Assembly (NCBI GenBank): GCA_021927905.1
Contig: BLLK01000056.1
Coordinates: 289,617 to 353,616, forward strand
Reading direction: 5' to 3'
DNA length: 64,000 nucleotides
From: Chaetoceros tenuissimus
Taxonomy: Eukaryota > Bacillariophyta > Thalassiosirophyceae > Chaetocerotales > Chaetocerotaceae
The notes under the pieces are model-generated. The model did not search any database. It was not told the origin of the DNA and saw nothing but the letters and a program-made list of their open reading frames with translations. Made by a program: the position numbers and the translations under genes. Shown here piece after piece: positions 45,513-57,226 of the stretch (the stretch's first letter is position 1; each line of letters begins with the position of its first letter).

Positions 45513-47519
45513 ATGGTTATTAAAACTAGCACTCCAGTAAAGCCTGTAGAAAAGGCGGTCGAATTGGTAGAGGCCAATGCGGACTACGAGATCAGATTTC
45601 CAGTTTCTAAGTATATGACCCACTCCGAAGGGGTTAGAGATGCACTTGAGATGCTTATGTATGCTAATGCAGAGATCCAGGTGCACCCAATTAGCGATGA
45701 GGACAGCAAGATTGATGAAGTAAGCAATCTACCTAAGTGGGAAAAGGTGGAGGAATGGGACAAGTATATCTTTAACTACAAAAGGGAGAAGCAGCACGGA
45801 AAAAACGGCAAAGAAGATTTTCATGTTTGTCATGTGGCTCTAACAGCATACACCCAGCTGAGAGACTTAAAAGAAATCCCAGAAGTAAAGAATGCATTAG
45901 CGCAGTCTCGTATTTATCTGAGAGCTAGAAATTTCACATCTAGTTCAGATAAAGTTCCTGTAGCATGGTTGAAAGGAGCAGATTACCAAATGTCGGATAG
46001 GATGAACATAGAGGAGCAGATAACTAAATATCTAGAGGAAAGTACATACCCAATCAGCGACACCAAAGTTCAAGTCAATAGTGATAGAATTTACTGTTAT
46101 GATAAGGAAGCGAAAACCACGTTCAGAACAAAGGCATATGTGGTATACTGTAACAAAGCCGACCAGCAAGTAATTGACTCGGCACTTGAAAACCTTAATA
46201 AATGTGAAAGCAAAGCACTTGGAATTAGACATCTTCGGTCTATCTCTTACAACGGATTGGCATCAATTGTAAAGAAAAAGTGGATCGAAGGACAGAATCA
46301 AGTAATGTTCAACACTGCAGCAGTAGTTATTGACAACATCTATCCAGGAGCAAATCGGGCACCTGAGAATTTCAAGGATTGGTGGGAACATTTCCCAGAG
46401 ATGGAACAAGATACAGCAGAACAGGACTGGAAGGATATCATCGATCAAAATTTGGCGGCATACGTGGTAGAAAACAAGAAGAAGGAAGAGCTAGTCAAAG
46501 ACATTTATTTCAGAAATGGTAAAATGCATCTTGTGTGCAATATCCTTGAAGCAGGAGTTGTGGTCGACGCAATGAAGAGCATGCTAGATCATATGATATC
46601 AGCATTAAACGAAGACGAGATGGCAGAGTTGTGTAACATTTACTACTATACACCAAAGAGAATTCCAAAGGTATCAGCAGTTCTAAAACACGAAGAACAA
46701 GGAATCACTCAAATTCCTATTGATGTATTTGTACCTGACGAATTAGTAGAAGAGCTTAAGAATGAAGCAATTGTAGTAGATCTCACACCATACGAACCAG
46801 AGTCGTATGAAAATATGCCAGCAGCAACATACTACAAGCGGAACAGAGCTCCAGTACGAGTACAATCACATGACGATTCTATCAAGTTTTGGAAAAAGAA
46901 GCAAGCAGCAAGAAAGAAGGAAAGTAAACAAAAGAGCAATAGAGACAATAAGAACAAGCAACGACCAGCATCTCCAGTAACAGTAGTAGATCATGGAGAG
47001 GTAGCAATCAATGCATCAAATGAACCAAGTAAAAAAGAGATCCAAACAATCAAGACTCAATTTCAAAAGAAACTAGAAGAGCGTGAGAAACAATGGGAAG
47101 CAAAATTTAAAGCGATTGAAAAGCAACTAGCTGAAACAAAAGTAACAACCGAGAAAGCACTCACGAATTTAGAAACAAACATGGCATTAATGGAGCAGAA
47201 TAATGAAACATTCCAAAAGCAAATGGAATCAACTACTGATAAATTGTTGCAGCAAATCACAACACAGGGGTCAACACTTGAATCAAGTACCAGATCTATT
47301 ACAAATCTTGAGACAAAAATCAATGATCGCTTTGAGCAATTGTTCCAGCGACTCGATAATATGAAAGGAGACTCACCAATCCGCAAGAAACAAGCAGTAA
47401 CCTCACAACAACAAAACAATGTTATGGCTAACTCCCTTAGCAATGTAAACTTCATCCAAGGATCAGCACCAGGAACCCAAGAACAACAGCAAGGGTACGG
47501 TGGTGATCAAACATGTTAG
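45513..47519 (+). CDS. LINE ORF1 protein with coiled coil
   Basis: The 668-residue protein starts MVIKTSTPVKP. The N-terminal half is a globular region shared with the second LINE copy (GKNGKEDFHVCHVA, IYLRARNFTSSSDKVP). A strongly basic segment lies at about 458-485 (KKKQAARKKESKQKSNRD), and a long coiled coil at about 505-625 (QFQKKLEEREKQWEAKFKA and onward). This is the layout of a nucleic-acid-binding, multimerising ORF1 protein. I see no CCHC zinc knuckles. Its TAG stop overlaps the ORF2 start as ATGTTAG. Confidence 0.85.
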   Translation: MVIKTSTPVKPVEKAVELVEANADYEIRFPVSKYMTHSEGVRDALEMLMYANAEIQVHPISDEDSKIDEVSNLPKWEKVEEWDKYIFNYKREKQHGKNGKEDFHVCHVALTAYTQLRDLKEIPEVKNALAQSRIYLRARNFTSSSDKVPVAWLKGADYQMSDRMNIEEQITKYLEESTYPISDTKVQVNSDRIYCYDKEAKTTFRTKAYVVYCNKADQQVIDSALENLNKCESKALGIRHLRSISYNGLASIVKKKWIEGQNQVMFNTAAVVIDNIYPGANRAPENFKDWWEHFPEMEQDTAEQDWKDIIDQNLAAYVVENKKKEELVKDIYFRNGKMHLVCNILEAGVVVDAMKSMLDHMISALNEDEMAELCNIYYYTPKRIPKVSAVLKHEEQGITQIPIDVFVPDELVEELKNEAIVVDLTPYEPESYENMPAATYYKRNRAPVRVQSHDDSIKFWKKKQAARKKESKQKSNRDNKNKQRPASPVTVVDHGEVAINASNEPSKKEIQTIKTQFQKKLEEREKQWEAKFKAIEKQLAETKVTTEKALTNLETNMALMEQNNETFQKQMESTTDKLLQQITTQGSTLESSTRSITNLETKINDRFEQLFQRLDNMKGDSPIRKKQAVTSQQQNNVMANSLSNVNFIQGSAPGTQEQQQGYGGDQTC

Positions 47520-50500
47520 GTCTCTCAAGGAGCACGGTGCGAGGTGGGAGAAATTCCCAACTCAGCACCACCTTGAGCAGGAACGGGTATGTGAAACGTG
47601 CACAGGAGCAATGGAACAAATTGTTTAACTGTAGGTTTCGCATAGAGGATAGTAAGGAAGAGAGGAAGGAACTGGAGGAATATTGGCGAGAGAACATTAG
47701 AAAGAAGATGGAAGGAGTAGATAGAGCAAGATTGGAAGCGTTTGGAACGTTCATGGAAGCAAAAGAGCAGGACTGGAGGAAAGACAAATACATACGTGTG
47801 CGTTTCTGTAACAAGATGGGGTTTCCCACCAAGCATAGGCATACCGATTTTGAGAAATTTATAGTGGAGGCAGAAGCTGACAGCATAGCATTAAGCGGAT
47901 GTGTGGAACTGAATTTATCTGCAAAAGGGATAGCAGGATTAGCAGATGTTGCAAAGAATGTCCAAAAGCGAAGCAAAGCAACACTAGTTCCAGCACTTGA
48001 TCCATTAAAGATCCATAAGAGTAAAGACTTCCTAAAGGGAGGATTAGCAACATGGATGCCGTCACATATGGCAGGGAGACATACAAGTAATGAGGTAGAT
48101 CGACATAGGAGATGGATCACACATAGATTTGCCACAGCCACCAATGACATATCAATTATACTCGCGTATAGAGTATGCAGTGGAACTATAGATTCTTCAA
48201 CATCAACAATTGCAAACAGAGAACAACAGTCTTTACTAATGGCAAAGCATCCATCGGCACTGAACGTGAGGAAGGCGTTTCATAATGACTTGAGTGCATG
48301 TCTTAAGAAAGAACGTGATGAAGGAAGAGATGTATTAGTACTAGGAGATTTCAATTCACCTAATGATCACCAAGAGATAGTAGATATGTTTGCCCAGCAC
48401 GATATGGTAGACTTAGTCCCAAATAGTGCACCACCGACATGCACAAGATCAGCTCCAACATCTAGACCAACAGAAGTAGCATTTGGGACAACGCGTTTCG
48501 AACAAAGCATGGTAACATTTGGTATACACCCACAATTCATGTTTGACGGATCGGATCATAGATCAATGGAGATAGCTTTCGATAAAGAGGCATTGCTAGG
48601 AGATACAATTCCACTATCATGGACGCAGCCATCAATCAATGCTAATCACCCAAAACAAGTACAAACATTTGTCGATGAACTATTGAAACTGCACAGGAAA
48701 GGAAAAACGCTTGATGCACTCTTAGCAGCTGAAGAGAAATTGAAGAGTAATGATCCAGACGTACGTGAAGAAGGGCTGAAGAAAGTTTTGAACATTGAGA
48801 AACGAGCTATGACTGAGTATATTGCTAGTGCAACACGTGCAGTATTGAAACCCCGGAGCAGTATTGACATACCATGGTCTATAGAGCTAGCAACAGCAAA
48901 GAAAGCAAGAATCGCAGCAAAGAAGGAATGGGAAAGGGACAAAGCCAATGACGCAGCTTACAACAAGTGGATGGAATCAAAAAGAAAACATGAGGACGCA
49001 GTAGTAAAGGCACCAGAGTTGAGGAAGAAAATGTATAACTCTATGGTGGAAGAAATGGCGTACCGAATGAACTGTTCTCAGGACTCTGCAATAAGAGCAA
49101 TCTACAATTGTGAAATGACTCGCGACTTATGTGCAAAGAATAGAACAGTCTTAAAAGGCATAAGAGGGAAGAGTATGACTCACATCCTTGTAGGCGAACC
49201 AGTGGAATCATTAAAAACACAATGGATGAAGGTCACTGACAGTGAAGTAATAGAGGATATCCTACTGAGATTCAATGAACGCCATTTACAACAGTCAACC
49301 ATATCACCATTCACCCATGGCCCACTACGTGATATATTAGGTGAAGATGGCAAAGGAAGCCAAGAATTTCTAGATGGTCTAGTAGCTTCGGAGGTAGCCG
49401 AAGAGTATGGACATCTAGCTGATGCAACAAAATTGATCATTGAAGAGATGAAAATGAGAACCATTGATGGAGAACCAGCAAAATTTGAATGGACATTCAA
49501 CGAAGCAGACTTTGAAGAGGCATTCGGAAAGGCAAGACTTAATACAGCACCAGGATTCTCGGGGCTGAATATGCATGTATTACGAGCACTAACAACAAAT
49601 AAAGAACTGCGAGAGATATACGCAAAGTTATTGGAACTCCCATTTCGTTATGGCTTCACATATCCACGATGGGAGAAGACAATACAATCTCTACTGATGA
49701 AAGAGACACTTCCTTTTGTGCATCGTTGGAGAATTCTTGAATTAATGGAACAAGATTATAATGGCGTCTTAAAATTGATCGTAGGTCGTAAATTTGCAGC
49801 GCACGACCAGCGATACTTCCAGAACAGAGAATCATATGGGGCAGTAAAGAAAAAGAGTGCACACGACGCCCTCAACTCGGTACAGAATGTACTAGAATAC
49901 AGTAGGATTATGAGACAGCCGATTGCAATTGCACCAAAGGATGCAACAGGATGCTTCGACCTACTGCGAAGGGAGATAATAAAGGTGATTCAGGAATCCA
50001 AAGGCATGCCAAAGGAGTTTGGGGAGTGTGTAGTTCAAACGCTACACGGAATGGAAAGGCATATACGACTAGCAGGGAAGCTATCGAAGAAAAGCTTCAA
50101 GTACACAACCAGCAACAATATAGGAGGAATAGGACAAGGCAGTGGAGAAGGCCCCCAAGATGGCAACGACATGATTGGATTATTAAAAGACGTTCATGCC
50201 AAAACTACTCGAGGATGCACCTTACTTCACCCAAACGGAGAGCACAGCATAGTGAGACATGGAGGAGGATTCATCGATGATCAGATTGATGTTATCTCTT
50301 TAGATTCCCAAGAAGCAATAAATGAGAAAGATATGGTGGAAGGTATATTATTACATTGGCAGAACCTTCTGAATGTATCAGGAGGTGACTTGAGTATCAA
50401 CAAATGCGCAGTGGGATTTGCGCAGTATAAATTCGTAAAGTCACTGAGGAGAGACTATGCAGTGTTGAAAGGCATCGACGAGAATGAAGCACAGATTGAG

Positions 50501-53128
50501 CTGCAACCTCATAATCTATTACTGGCAAAAGAAGTCATCAAACGATTAGGTCCACATGAAGGGGAAAAGTACCTTGGAGTACGAAATGCTATAAGCGGAT
50601 CCAATAGGGACGAATTCAAAGCGCGTAAAGAGCAAGTAGCTGATATGGCAGGACGAGTGGCCACTTCCAACATTACAAGACAGCAAGCATACATGATACA
50701 TTCGATCCAATATAAACCAGCAATAGTGTATCCACTACAGCATACCACATTTACAGACAAGCAATGTAAAACAATTCAAACGCCAATGGTAAATGCATTG
50801 TTACCAAAGATGGGATTCAACAGACACATGCCAAGAGCAGTAGTCTTTGGTCCAAGTAGATATGGAGGTATAGAATTGATTACACTTGAGACAGAACAAC
50901 TGGCAAGCCACTTGGATTCCTTGGTAAAGGACCTTCGTACAACTACATTACAATCCGAAGAGCGAAGCATAGTATTAGCAGCATATCAAAGGTACATGGG
51001 ATGCGGTAAACACTTCCTTGAAAATGACCCGAGTGACTGGCCATACAAACCAGTGCATAGCAAAACAACTTATATATGGAGCATGACGTGGAAACATGGA
51101 ATAAGCATTCGTTCATCTCATTTCTGGGTACCACAGTCGAGTTTCAGCAACGATGAGGCTATTATGGATGGTATAGTGAGGGTTGCAAAAGCAAGAAGAG
51201 GCACAGCTCAACATCTATCAGATGACTGTATAGCAAATGCCAATACAGTCCGAATTTACTTGAGAGTACATTTTCTTAGCGATATGGTAGTGAATGGGAA
51301 AATAGACGAAGAAATATTTAGAGTGGAACGAAGGAGAGATACAAGTGAAGTATATCCACAACAGGAGTACCCAAGTGCGAAAGCCATCAGTGATTGGAAA
51401 AGAGCTGTTAGAGCTGCATTCATATATGGAGACATGGGTATTGGTATTGATTTAACTGAGAGAGAAAGCAATGGAGAGAACATAGCAACTGATCTTCAAG
51501 AATACATACAGTCACAACCGCATTATGTACGACAAATAATGGGACAGCAAAGTGAAGGATGGAGCAAGGAAGACACACAGGAAATTGTAAAGGCACTGCA
51601 AGAAGGACGAGTAGTGACGATATTTGGTGACGGATCAGTAAAGGAAGGACGAGGTAGCCATGCCTATCGCATCATACCACATGAAGATATTGAGCAGCAA
51701 AAAGGTAGCATCACGGCTGGAGCAGTAACCAATGGCGATAGTAGATGGATAACGTCGCTCCGAACAGAACAGATGTCACAATTAGGAGCATTGTACGCAC
51801 TATATGCAATTGCAGTTACTTCCGGAATAGTAGAAACAACATCAACCTTCTTGTTCCGCTACGATAACCAAGAGAGCCTACGACGTATCAAACTAGTGGA
51901 GACATTCTATACTGATGCATCACCATTAGCAACTGACCATGATGTATGGGCCGAGATTGCTAGAGTATGTGAACAATTCCCAAATATAACAGTAGAAGAG
52001 TCGTGGGTGAAAGGTCACCAAGACGACGGAGACGAAGAAATTACACCAGAAGCGCAACATAATATTGATATGGACGCTTTGGCAGAACAACATCGGGAAT
52101 CCACAGAGGTAATGCCATTGCCACCCTTCTTTGTCAGCGAAAAGGCTCAGATTCTATTAGGAGGAATACCAGTCACTCAAGGTTTCCACCAGCAACTACG
52201 TCTTCATCTACAGGGAGAGAAGTTGCATAAGTATATAATGGGAAAAACAGGATGGTCCCAACATCAGTTTGATACAGTAAACTGGGAAGCATTAGAAAGA
52301 TACATGAAGACAGTGGCACCAGGGAAACGTACGAATATCATTAAAGCGCAACATGGATGGCACCACACATGCGAACGTGATGCTATGTTCAAAGAAACAA
52401 GCGACTTCCAGTCCAAACACACATCGACACTGTGCCCCTTTGGATGTGGAGAGAGTGATTACAGGTGGCATTTTTTGAGATGCGACAAGTCCCCTATAGC
52501 AGCAGAAGTTACACGAGAATTATCAAAACTCAAGGCTATGTTTAAACGATACAAAGTCCAACGAGAGATGCAGAGCATTTTGCTTCAACGAATCAAAGCG
52601 ACACTCCAGCGGCAACGACTCACACCAATGCAATTACATGATAGCACAGATCCAGTACTCCAGGCAGCACTTGACGAGCAAGATGTGCTTGGATGGGACC
52701 AGTTCTTGCTGGGAAGGCAATCGAAGCGATGGGAGGAGGTACAGCAGAAAGAGTATTCGAGGCTGGCATCACAGCTACCTAAAAACTCGAAGCTACCGGC
52801 ACATTATAAAGCAACAGTATTCTCAAAAATGCTGATACAAGAATCAACGTATATAGCCCTCAACAGATGGCAAGTTCACAACGAGGTGGCGCATACAGCC
52901 ATCACAGCGAAAGAATACATACGTGATAGAGACAAAGCAAAGAAAAAGATACAGAAATTACTTGCAGAGAGTAGACCAGACCACATAGCTTTTACCCGCC
53001 AAATACCAGTTACAACGGAGTCATTATTGTCACAACCTCTAGATCGAATGAGAGATTGGATCGCGACATGGACAGCGACGAAGGCATACCTTGCACCGTC
53101 ACTGATCACAACATATACAACAACATAA
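47513..53128 (+). CDS. LINE ORF2: endonuclease, reverse transcriptase, RNase H
   Basis: The 1871-residue protein has these regions in order. An apurinic-type endonuclease region (about 100-400) carries CVELNL, VLGDFNSP and GSDHRSMEI motifs. The reverse transcriptase (about 690-1040) has APKDATGCFDLLRRE near 805, GIGQGSGEGP and the catalytic GFIDDQID near 918. The RNase H domain (about 1365-1530) has TIFGDGSVKEG and WVKGHQDDG. A Cys/His cluster follows near 1640 (CPFGCGESDYRWHFLRC). It copies the LINE RNA into DNA at a nicked target. The start ATG lies inside the end of ORF1 (ATGTTAG), pointing to termination-reinitiation. There are no internal stops. Long antisense open frames (for example 47452-48150) are shadows. 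Confidence 0.92.
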   Translation: MLGLSRSTVRGGRNSQLSTTLSRNGYVKRAQEQWNKLFNCRFRIEDSKEERKELEEYWRENIRKKMEGVDRARLEAFGTFMEAKEQDWRKDKYIRVRFCNKMGFPTKHRHTDFEKFIVEAEADSIALSGCVELNLSAKGIAGLADVAKNVQKRSKATLVPALDPLKIHKSKDFLKGGLATWMPSHMAGRHTSNEVDRHRRWITHRFATATNDISIILAYRVCSGTIDSSTSTIANREQQSLLMAKHPSALNVRKAFHNDLSACLKKERDEGRDVLVLGDFNSPNDHQEIVDMFAQHDMVDLVPNSAPPTCTRSAPTSRPTEVAFGTTRFEQSMVTFGIHPQFMFDGSDHRSMEIAFDKEALLGDTIPLSWTQPSINANHPKQVQTFVDELLKLHRKGKTLDALLAAEEKLKSNDPDVREEGLKKVLNIEKRAMTEYIASATRAVLKPRSSIDIPWSIELATAKKARIAAKKEWERDKANDAAYNKWMESKRKHEDAVVKAPELRKKMYNSMVEEMAYRMNCSQDSAIRAIYNCEMTRDLCAKNRTVLKGIRGKSMTHILVGEPVESLKTQWMKVTDSEVIEDILLRFNERHLQQSTISPFTHGPLRDILGEDGKGSQEFLDGLVASEVAEEYGHLADATKLIIEEMKMRTIDGEPAKFEWTFNEADFEEAFGKARLNTAPGFSGLNMHVLRALTTNKELREIYAKLLELPFRYGFTYPRWEKTIQSLLMKETLPFVHRWRILELMEQDYNGVLKLIVGRKFAAHDQRYFQNRESYGAVKKKSAHDALNSVQNVLEYSRIMRQPIAIAPKDATGCFDLLRREIIKVIQESKGMPKEFGECVVQTLHGMERHIRLAGKLSKKSFKYTTSNNIGGIGQGSGEGPQDGNDMIGLLKDVHAKTTRGCTLLHPNGEHSIVRHGGGFIDDQIDVISLDSQEAINEKDMVEGILLHWQNLLNVSGGDLSINKCAVGFAQYKFVKSLRRDYAVLKGIDENEAQIELQPHNLLLAKEVIKRLGPHEGEKYLGVRNAISGSNRDEFKARKEQVADMAGRVATSNITRQQAYMIHSIQYKPAIVYPLQHTTFTDKQCKTIQTPMVNALLPKMGFNRHMPRAVVFGPSRYGGIELITLETEQLASHLDSLVKDLRTTTLQSEERSIVLAAYQRYMGCGKHFLENDPSDWPYKPVHSKTTYIWSMTWKHGISIRSSHFWVPQSSFSNDEAIMDGIVRVAKARRGTAQHLSDDCIANANTVRIYLRVHFLSDMVVNGKIDEEIFRVERRRDTSEVYPQQEYPSAKAISDWKRAVRAAFIYGDMGIGIDLTERESNGENIATDLQEYIQSQPHYVRQIMGQQSEGWSKEDTQEIVKALQEGRVVTIFGDGSVKEGRGSHAYRIIPHEDIEQQKGSITAGAVTNGDSRWITSLRTEQMSQLGALYALYAIAVTSGIVETTSTFLFRYDNQESLRRIKLVETFYTDASPLATDHDVWAEIARVCEQFPNITVEESWVKGHQDDGDEEITPEAQHNIDMDALAEQHRESTEVMPLPPFFVSEKAQILLGGIPVTQGFHQQLRLHLQGEKLHKYIMGKTGWSQHQFDTVNWEALERYMKTVAPGKRTNIIKAQHGWHHTCERDAMFKETSDFQSKHTSTLCPFGCGESDYRWHFLRCDKSPIAAEVTRELSKLKAMFKRYKVQREMQSILLQRIKATLQRQRLTPMQLHDSTDPVLQAALDEQDVLGWDQFLLGRQSKRWEEVQQKEYSRLASQLPKNSKLPAHYKATVFSKMLIQESTYIALNRWQVHNEVAHTAITAKEYIRDRDKAKKKIQKLLAESRPDHIAFTRQIPVTTESLLSQPLDRMRDWIATWTATKAYLAPSLITTYTTT

Positions 53129-56100
53129 TCTTCTTTCCTTTTCATCCACCCTCACGGGCCGATGTAATGATGTTGATGCTCAATAGCGTAGTGATTAATA
53201 TCAGTAAAGATTTTCTTATTATTATTATTACTCAATCATATACTTGGACTATGAAATACAGTGATGGAACTGTCGAATCTTTACCTCTCATGAAATCCAC
53301 TGTTGGAAAAACCGAAAGATATTATACTCCACCGTTCATACCTGTTTCTTCTGCCATCGCTGACAAGTATGAGACTTCCACCGTACCTACTGTGTTGTCA
53401 CATGTGACAAAAATTGCATCCATTTCGAATGTCGAAAGAAGACGCTCTCCTCGTCTTGCTGCTCTTGCTTCTGCTTCAGAACCATCTTCAAGAGCCGTAA
53501 TGCAAAAAGAATATACGCATATCGATACTTCTGCAACCAAGACAACAAAATCTTCTACTGCAAAAGCTCCTTCTGATGCGATTCCAGCTACATCCAAAAC
53601 TTCTGCTTCTTCTCCCTCTCCTTCACCTACAGATGCACCTTGTCCTTTGGCAACTAATGCTTCTTACGGCGGACGTATTCGCACCAACCATAGCAAAGCC
53701 ATCAAACATCCACCACCTGTTTCTCGACTCTCCAAACATACTACTCAGATGCTCTGGCACTTTCGTCTCTCCCATCTTTTCGACCACAAAGCTCCAATGC
53801 TTCATAAGATCTGCAATGGAATTCCACAGATTCAAACCAAGTCTCCTTTGGACAAGTGCTCTAGCTGTTTGAAAGCGAAGATTCATAAGGCTGTAAAACT
53901 TCGATCCGAGTTTCATTCCATCGACGATATTCGTAATGACCCAAATGTAAAATTCTTTCAGCATTTGTTTATTGACTGGGGCTTCATTGTTGGAAAGTCG
54001 AAGAACGAAGATCGTTTCAAACGGCTTGAATCTTTTGATGGCGAAACATGCTACCTTGCTGTTGAATGTGTGAAGAGTTATCATGCTTTTGTTTACCCAT
54101 CCGACAGTAAACAGCATCCACTTCTTTGGTTACAATTTCTGCTTCTGAAACTCACTCCTTGGGATTGTGGAGATAGAACCTTTCGCTTCGACAGTGATGG
54201 CGATTGCAAGGAGTTCATGCAACTGCTTCATGGTTTTGGTTACCGTCTTGAAACTACTGGGGGCGACAATTCTTCTGGCAATTCAATCATAGAGCGATTC
54301 CATAGGACTGCGAAAACGAATATTCTCTCTTGTATCATCGCGTGCGGATGGAACATGAAAGCTTGGGCGCTTTGTCTCCGTCATCTTTGCCGTCTTTGGA
54401 CTCTTCTACCACATGGAAAATACAATATCATCCCATATACATTCGCTACCGGTCTGATTCCCAACTTTGCTCCTTTCAGGATCTTTGGTTGTCCTGTTGT
54501 GATGGTGAAAACCGGTAACAATGACATCGATAAGAATTTCCGAGAAGGTCGTTTCGTTGGTTTTGATTCCTCTACTAAGAAATTCCTAGTGAAAGTGCCA
54601 ACCCAGAGAAAACCTCTTGAAACTCCTCATGCAAAGTTCGATGAAACGTTTTCCTCTTTCGAGAAACTCCCTCCTTGTGCAGTTCAGCTCCGTCACTCTC
54701 TAGGTCATGCTTTTATCCCAGAGAATCGCAGAACAGAAAGCTGCAACATTGATTTTGATGTCATCGATAATAACGAAAACTTTGGTAAAGTTTTTCAATA
54801 TGATTTTCACCCATCAGCAGATTCAGTTCATGGATTCGTTCTTGCCACCGATACTCGTACAGGCCGAGGCTTCATTGATGACGTCGTCACGCCTTCTCTT
54901 GCATCTAGTGTCCCTTCTTGGCGCTCTGTCCTTCCTGGCTCTTTCATCTGTCGAGTCAATGATGCCATAGTGTTCACTGAATCCGACATCCTTGCTGCTC
55001 TTGATAAATGCATGTCTCTTCCTTCCTTCTCCATTACCTTCTGCAACGATATTCTGGACCCTCTTTCCCGTAAGGATCTCCAATCCAAAGGCTTACTCAA
55101 GTGGGATTTGGATCAGCTTCGATTCGTTTCTAGCATCATTGCGGAAATAGGGGAAGATTCTACACTACAAGATAATCGCAAACATGTCTCGGCCGTTGCC
55201 TCTCTTGCTGTAGATTCCTCTGGACTGGCTACTGAGGCTGATGTTGATCCTTCTGTTATTCAAGACCACCAATTTTGCATTGAGCTTGATGATTACAACA
55301 TGACTGAATTGGATGAGTCTCCAATCGATGCCGATGGTAGTATCTTCTGTCGTACCAAGAATGTGTCTCAAGTCTCTGGATCCTCCATGTTTACCCGTAA
55401 ACAGCTCAAGAAACGCCCAGATTTTGATGAGTGGAGGCAAGCCGAGTTTGAGCAACTCGATGATATGAATAATTGTAAAATGTTTGGAAAAGTCGTCCGC
55501 AGAAGTGAGCTCCAAGGACTTGTTTATGACGTCATTCGTGCTGTTTGGAGTTACCGTATCAAGCTGCACACACAACGTAAGAAAGCTAGATACACTGGAA
55601 ATGGCAATCAGATCAAACCAAAATCCAAACTTGAATTCAAAACATATACTTCTTGTGCTTCACATACCGGTATCCGTGCTGTAGTTGCCATTGCTGCTGT
55701 TGAAAACAGATATCTCCGAGCTATGGATGCGATCAACGCTTACGCTCAATCAGGTCCTCTTTCCAAGCCTTGCTTTATCATTGTCTGTGAGGTCTTTCAA
55801 GAATGGTATCTGGATAGATTTGGTATCAAACTTGAAGTTGGTATGTTAGTTGAACTTCTCTCTTCGATTCAGGGACACCATGAGAGCGGTCCCAACTGGC
55901 AGATCGTTGCCAATGCTGCGCTCAAACATGCCGATTTTGAACCTATAGTTCACGAGCCATGTCTTTATCTCAACAAAAGCAACAAAGACATTACTGTGCG
56001 TCAGATTGATGATTTTCTTGTCGCAAGTAAAACTGACGATGACTTCAAGCTCTTGGTACAAAAATTAAAGGAAAAGATTAATGTCGACCCCGAAGCAGAC

Positions 56101-57217
56101 CTTTGCTCTTCTTACAATGGTATTGAGATCAACCAATGGAGAGAATGTATTGGCTTACATGGTACCAAATACATCACTGCTCTAGTAGAACGTTTTGGTT
56201 GGTCATCTTGCAATAGTATGTCCAAGGCATCTCTTGCTCCTCTCACCCAGGAACTCTACAATGAGATCAAATCTGGTGCTCGTGGTCCATTGGCTGGCTC
56301 TGATGAAGGCAAAGCTCTCTGTCAAGCAGTCGGATTTGGATACCGTCAACTTCTTGGTGCATTGATTTTCATTGGTGTCACCGTCCGTGTCGATATCTGC
56401 TTCTCCCTTAGTCTTTTGTCTCGCTTCGCTGAATATCCTGCTGCAGTTCACTACCGTGCTTTGAAAAGAGTTGCAATTTATCTTCGCGAAACAAAGGATT
56501 GGTGCCTTCTTTTCTGGAGGATTGAACCGATGAACGATCTCCCTCCTTGCCCACACAAAATTGTCCCTTCACCTGCAGACTCTTCATACATGTATCCTGC
56601 GAATCCTCTCGATATTGGTGCCGACGTTGATGCTTCCCACGCTAATGATATCAATTCCATGCGTTCAACAGGCGGTCACAATATCATGATGGCAGGTGCA
56701 GCTGTTCTTTGGTCCTCCAAACTCCAAAGTATTGTTGCAACTTCTTCTACTCAAGGAGAGTTCATGCAGGCTGTCACTTGCTGCAAAGCCGTCAAATATT
56801 GTCGTCACATTCTCGAGGAACTCGAACGTCCTATGTCAGGTCCTTCTCCAATCAATGAAGACAACAAGGCTTGCATCATGATGGTAAATCAAGGCCGTCC
56901 TACTGACCGTACTCGTCACCTTGCTATTCAATGGTTTGCCATCCAGGAATGGAAACAAAATGGAGACATTGAAGTTTTTCATGTTCCCTCTGCTGACAAC
57001 AGTGCTGACAACAACACCAAGGGTCTCTCTGTGGCGTTACACCAGCGTCATGCTCGTCGTGCTATGGGACATTATGGTAGTCCATACTCAAAATTCATTG
57101 AAAATAATCTCGTCGCCCGCTCCCAAGAATAACTGGTTCCTTGTATTTCTACATGTATATATTGCATATCGTTTCCTTTCTTTTTTTGTAATACTATCAA
57201 TGTATGACTATCATCAT

Positions 57218-57226
57218 AGGGGAAGA
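57218..57226 (+). promoter_or_regulatory. Polypurine tract of the copia element
   Basis: AGGGGAAGA immediately precedes the TG of the 3' LTR, the expected position for plus-strand priming. Confidence 0.75.

Larger units (their letters stand above)
45341..53228 (+). mobile_element. Full-length LINE-type non-LTR retrotransposon inserted in copia pol
   Basis: The element is flanked by a perfect 17-bp target duplication TACTCAATCATATACTT (45324-45340 and 53229-53245). It has a 172-bp 5' leader, two intact overlapping ORFs, a 100-bp 3' UTR and a (TTA)n tail ending at the target duplication. The leader is similar to that of the partial copy at 59030. A perfect target duplication and open ORFs indicate a very recent insertion, younger than the copia it interrupts. 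Confidence 0.93.
44896..57132 (+). pseudogene. Copia pol polyprotein, interrupted by the LINE
   Basis: Pol is open in the gag frame directly after the TGA. It runs 44896-45340 and resumes at 53246-57132 in the same frame across the LINE (through one Trp codon); the two parts total 1443 codons. The first part contains the protease site LDDTGAD (about 45043). The second part contains the integrase HHCC zinc region (LWHFRLSHL, then CSSCLKAK) and core residues (FIDWG; GGDNSSGNSIIE), the reverse transcriptase (DAINAYAQSGPL; active site RQIDDFLV near 56000) and RNase H (DVDASHAND; SSTQGEF). Only the insertion breaks it; no other stop or frameshift was seen. Confidence 0.9.

Noticed and set aside
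47452-48150. 232-codon antisense frame opposite LINE ORF2
   Set aside because: It is a shadow of ORF2's codon use; the sense protein has clear endonuclease motifs there.
53056-53245. Upstream part of the 1358-codon frame containing copia pol
   Set aside because: It lies inside the LINE's 3' end; true pol sequence resumes at 53246 after the target duplication.
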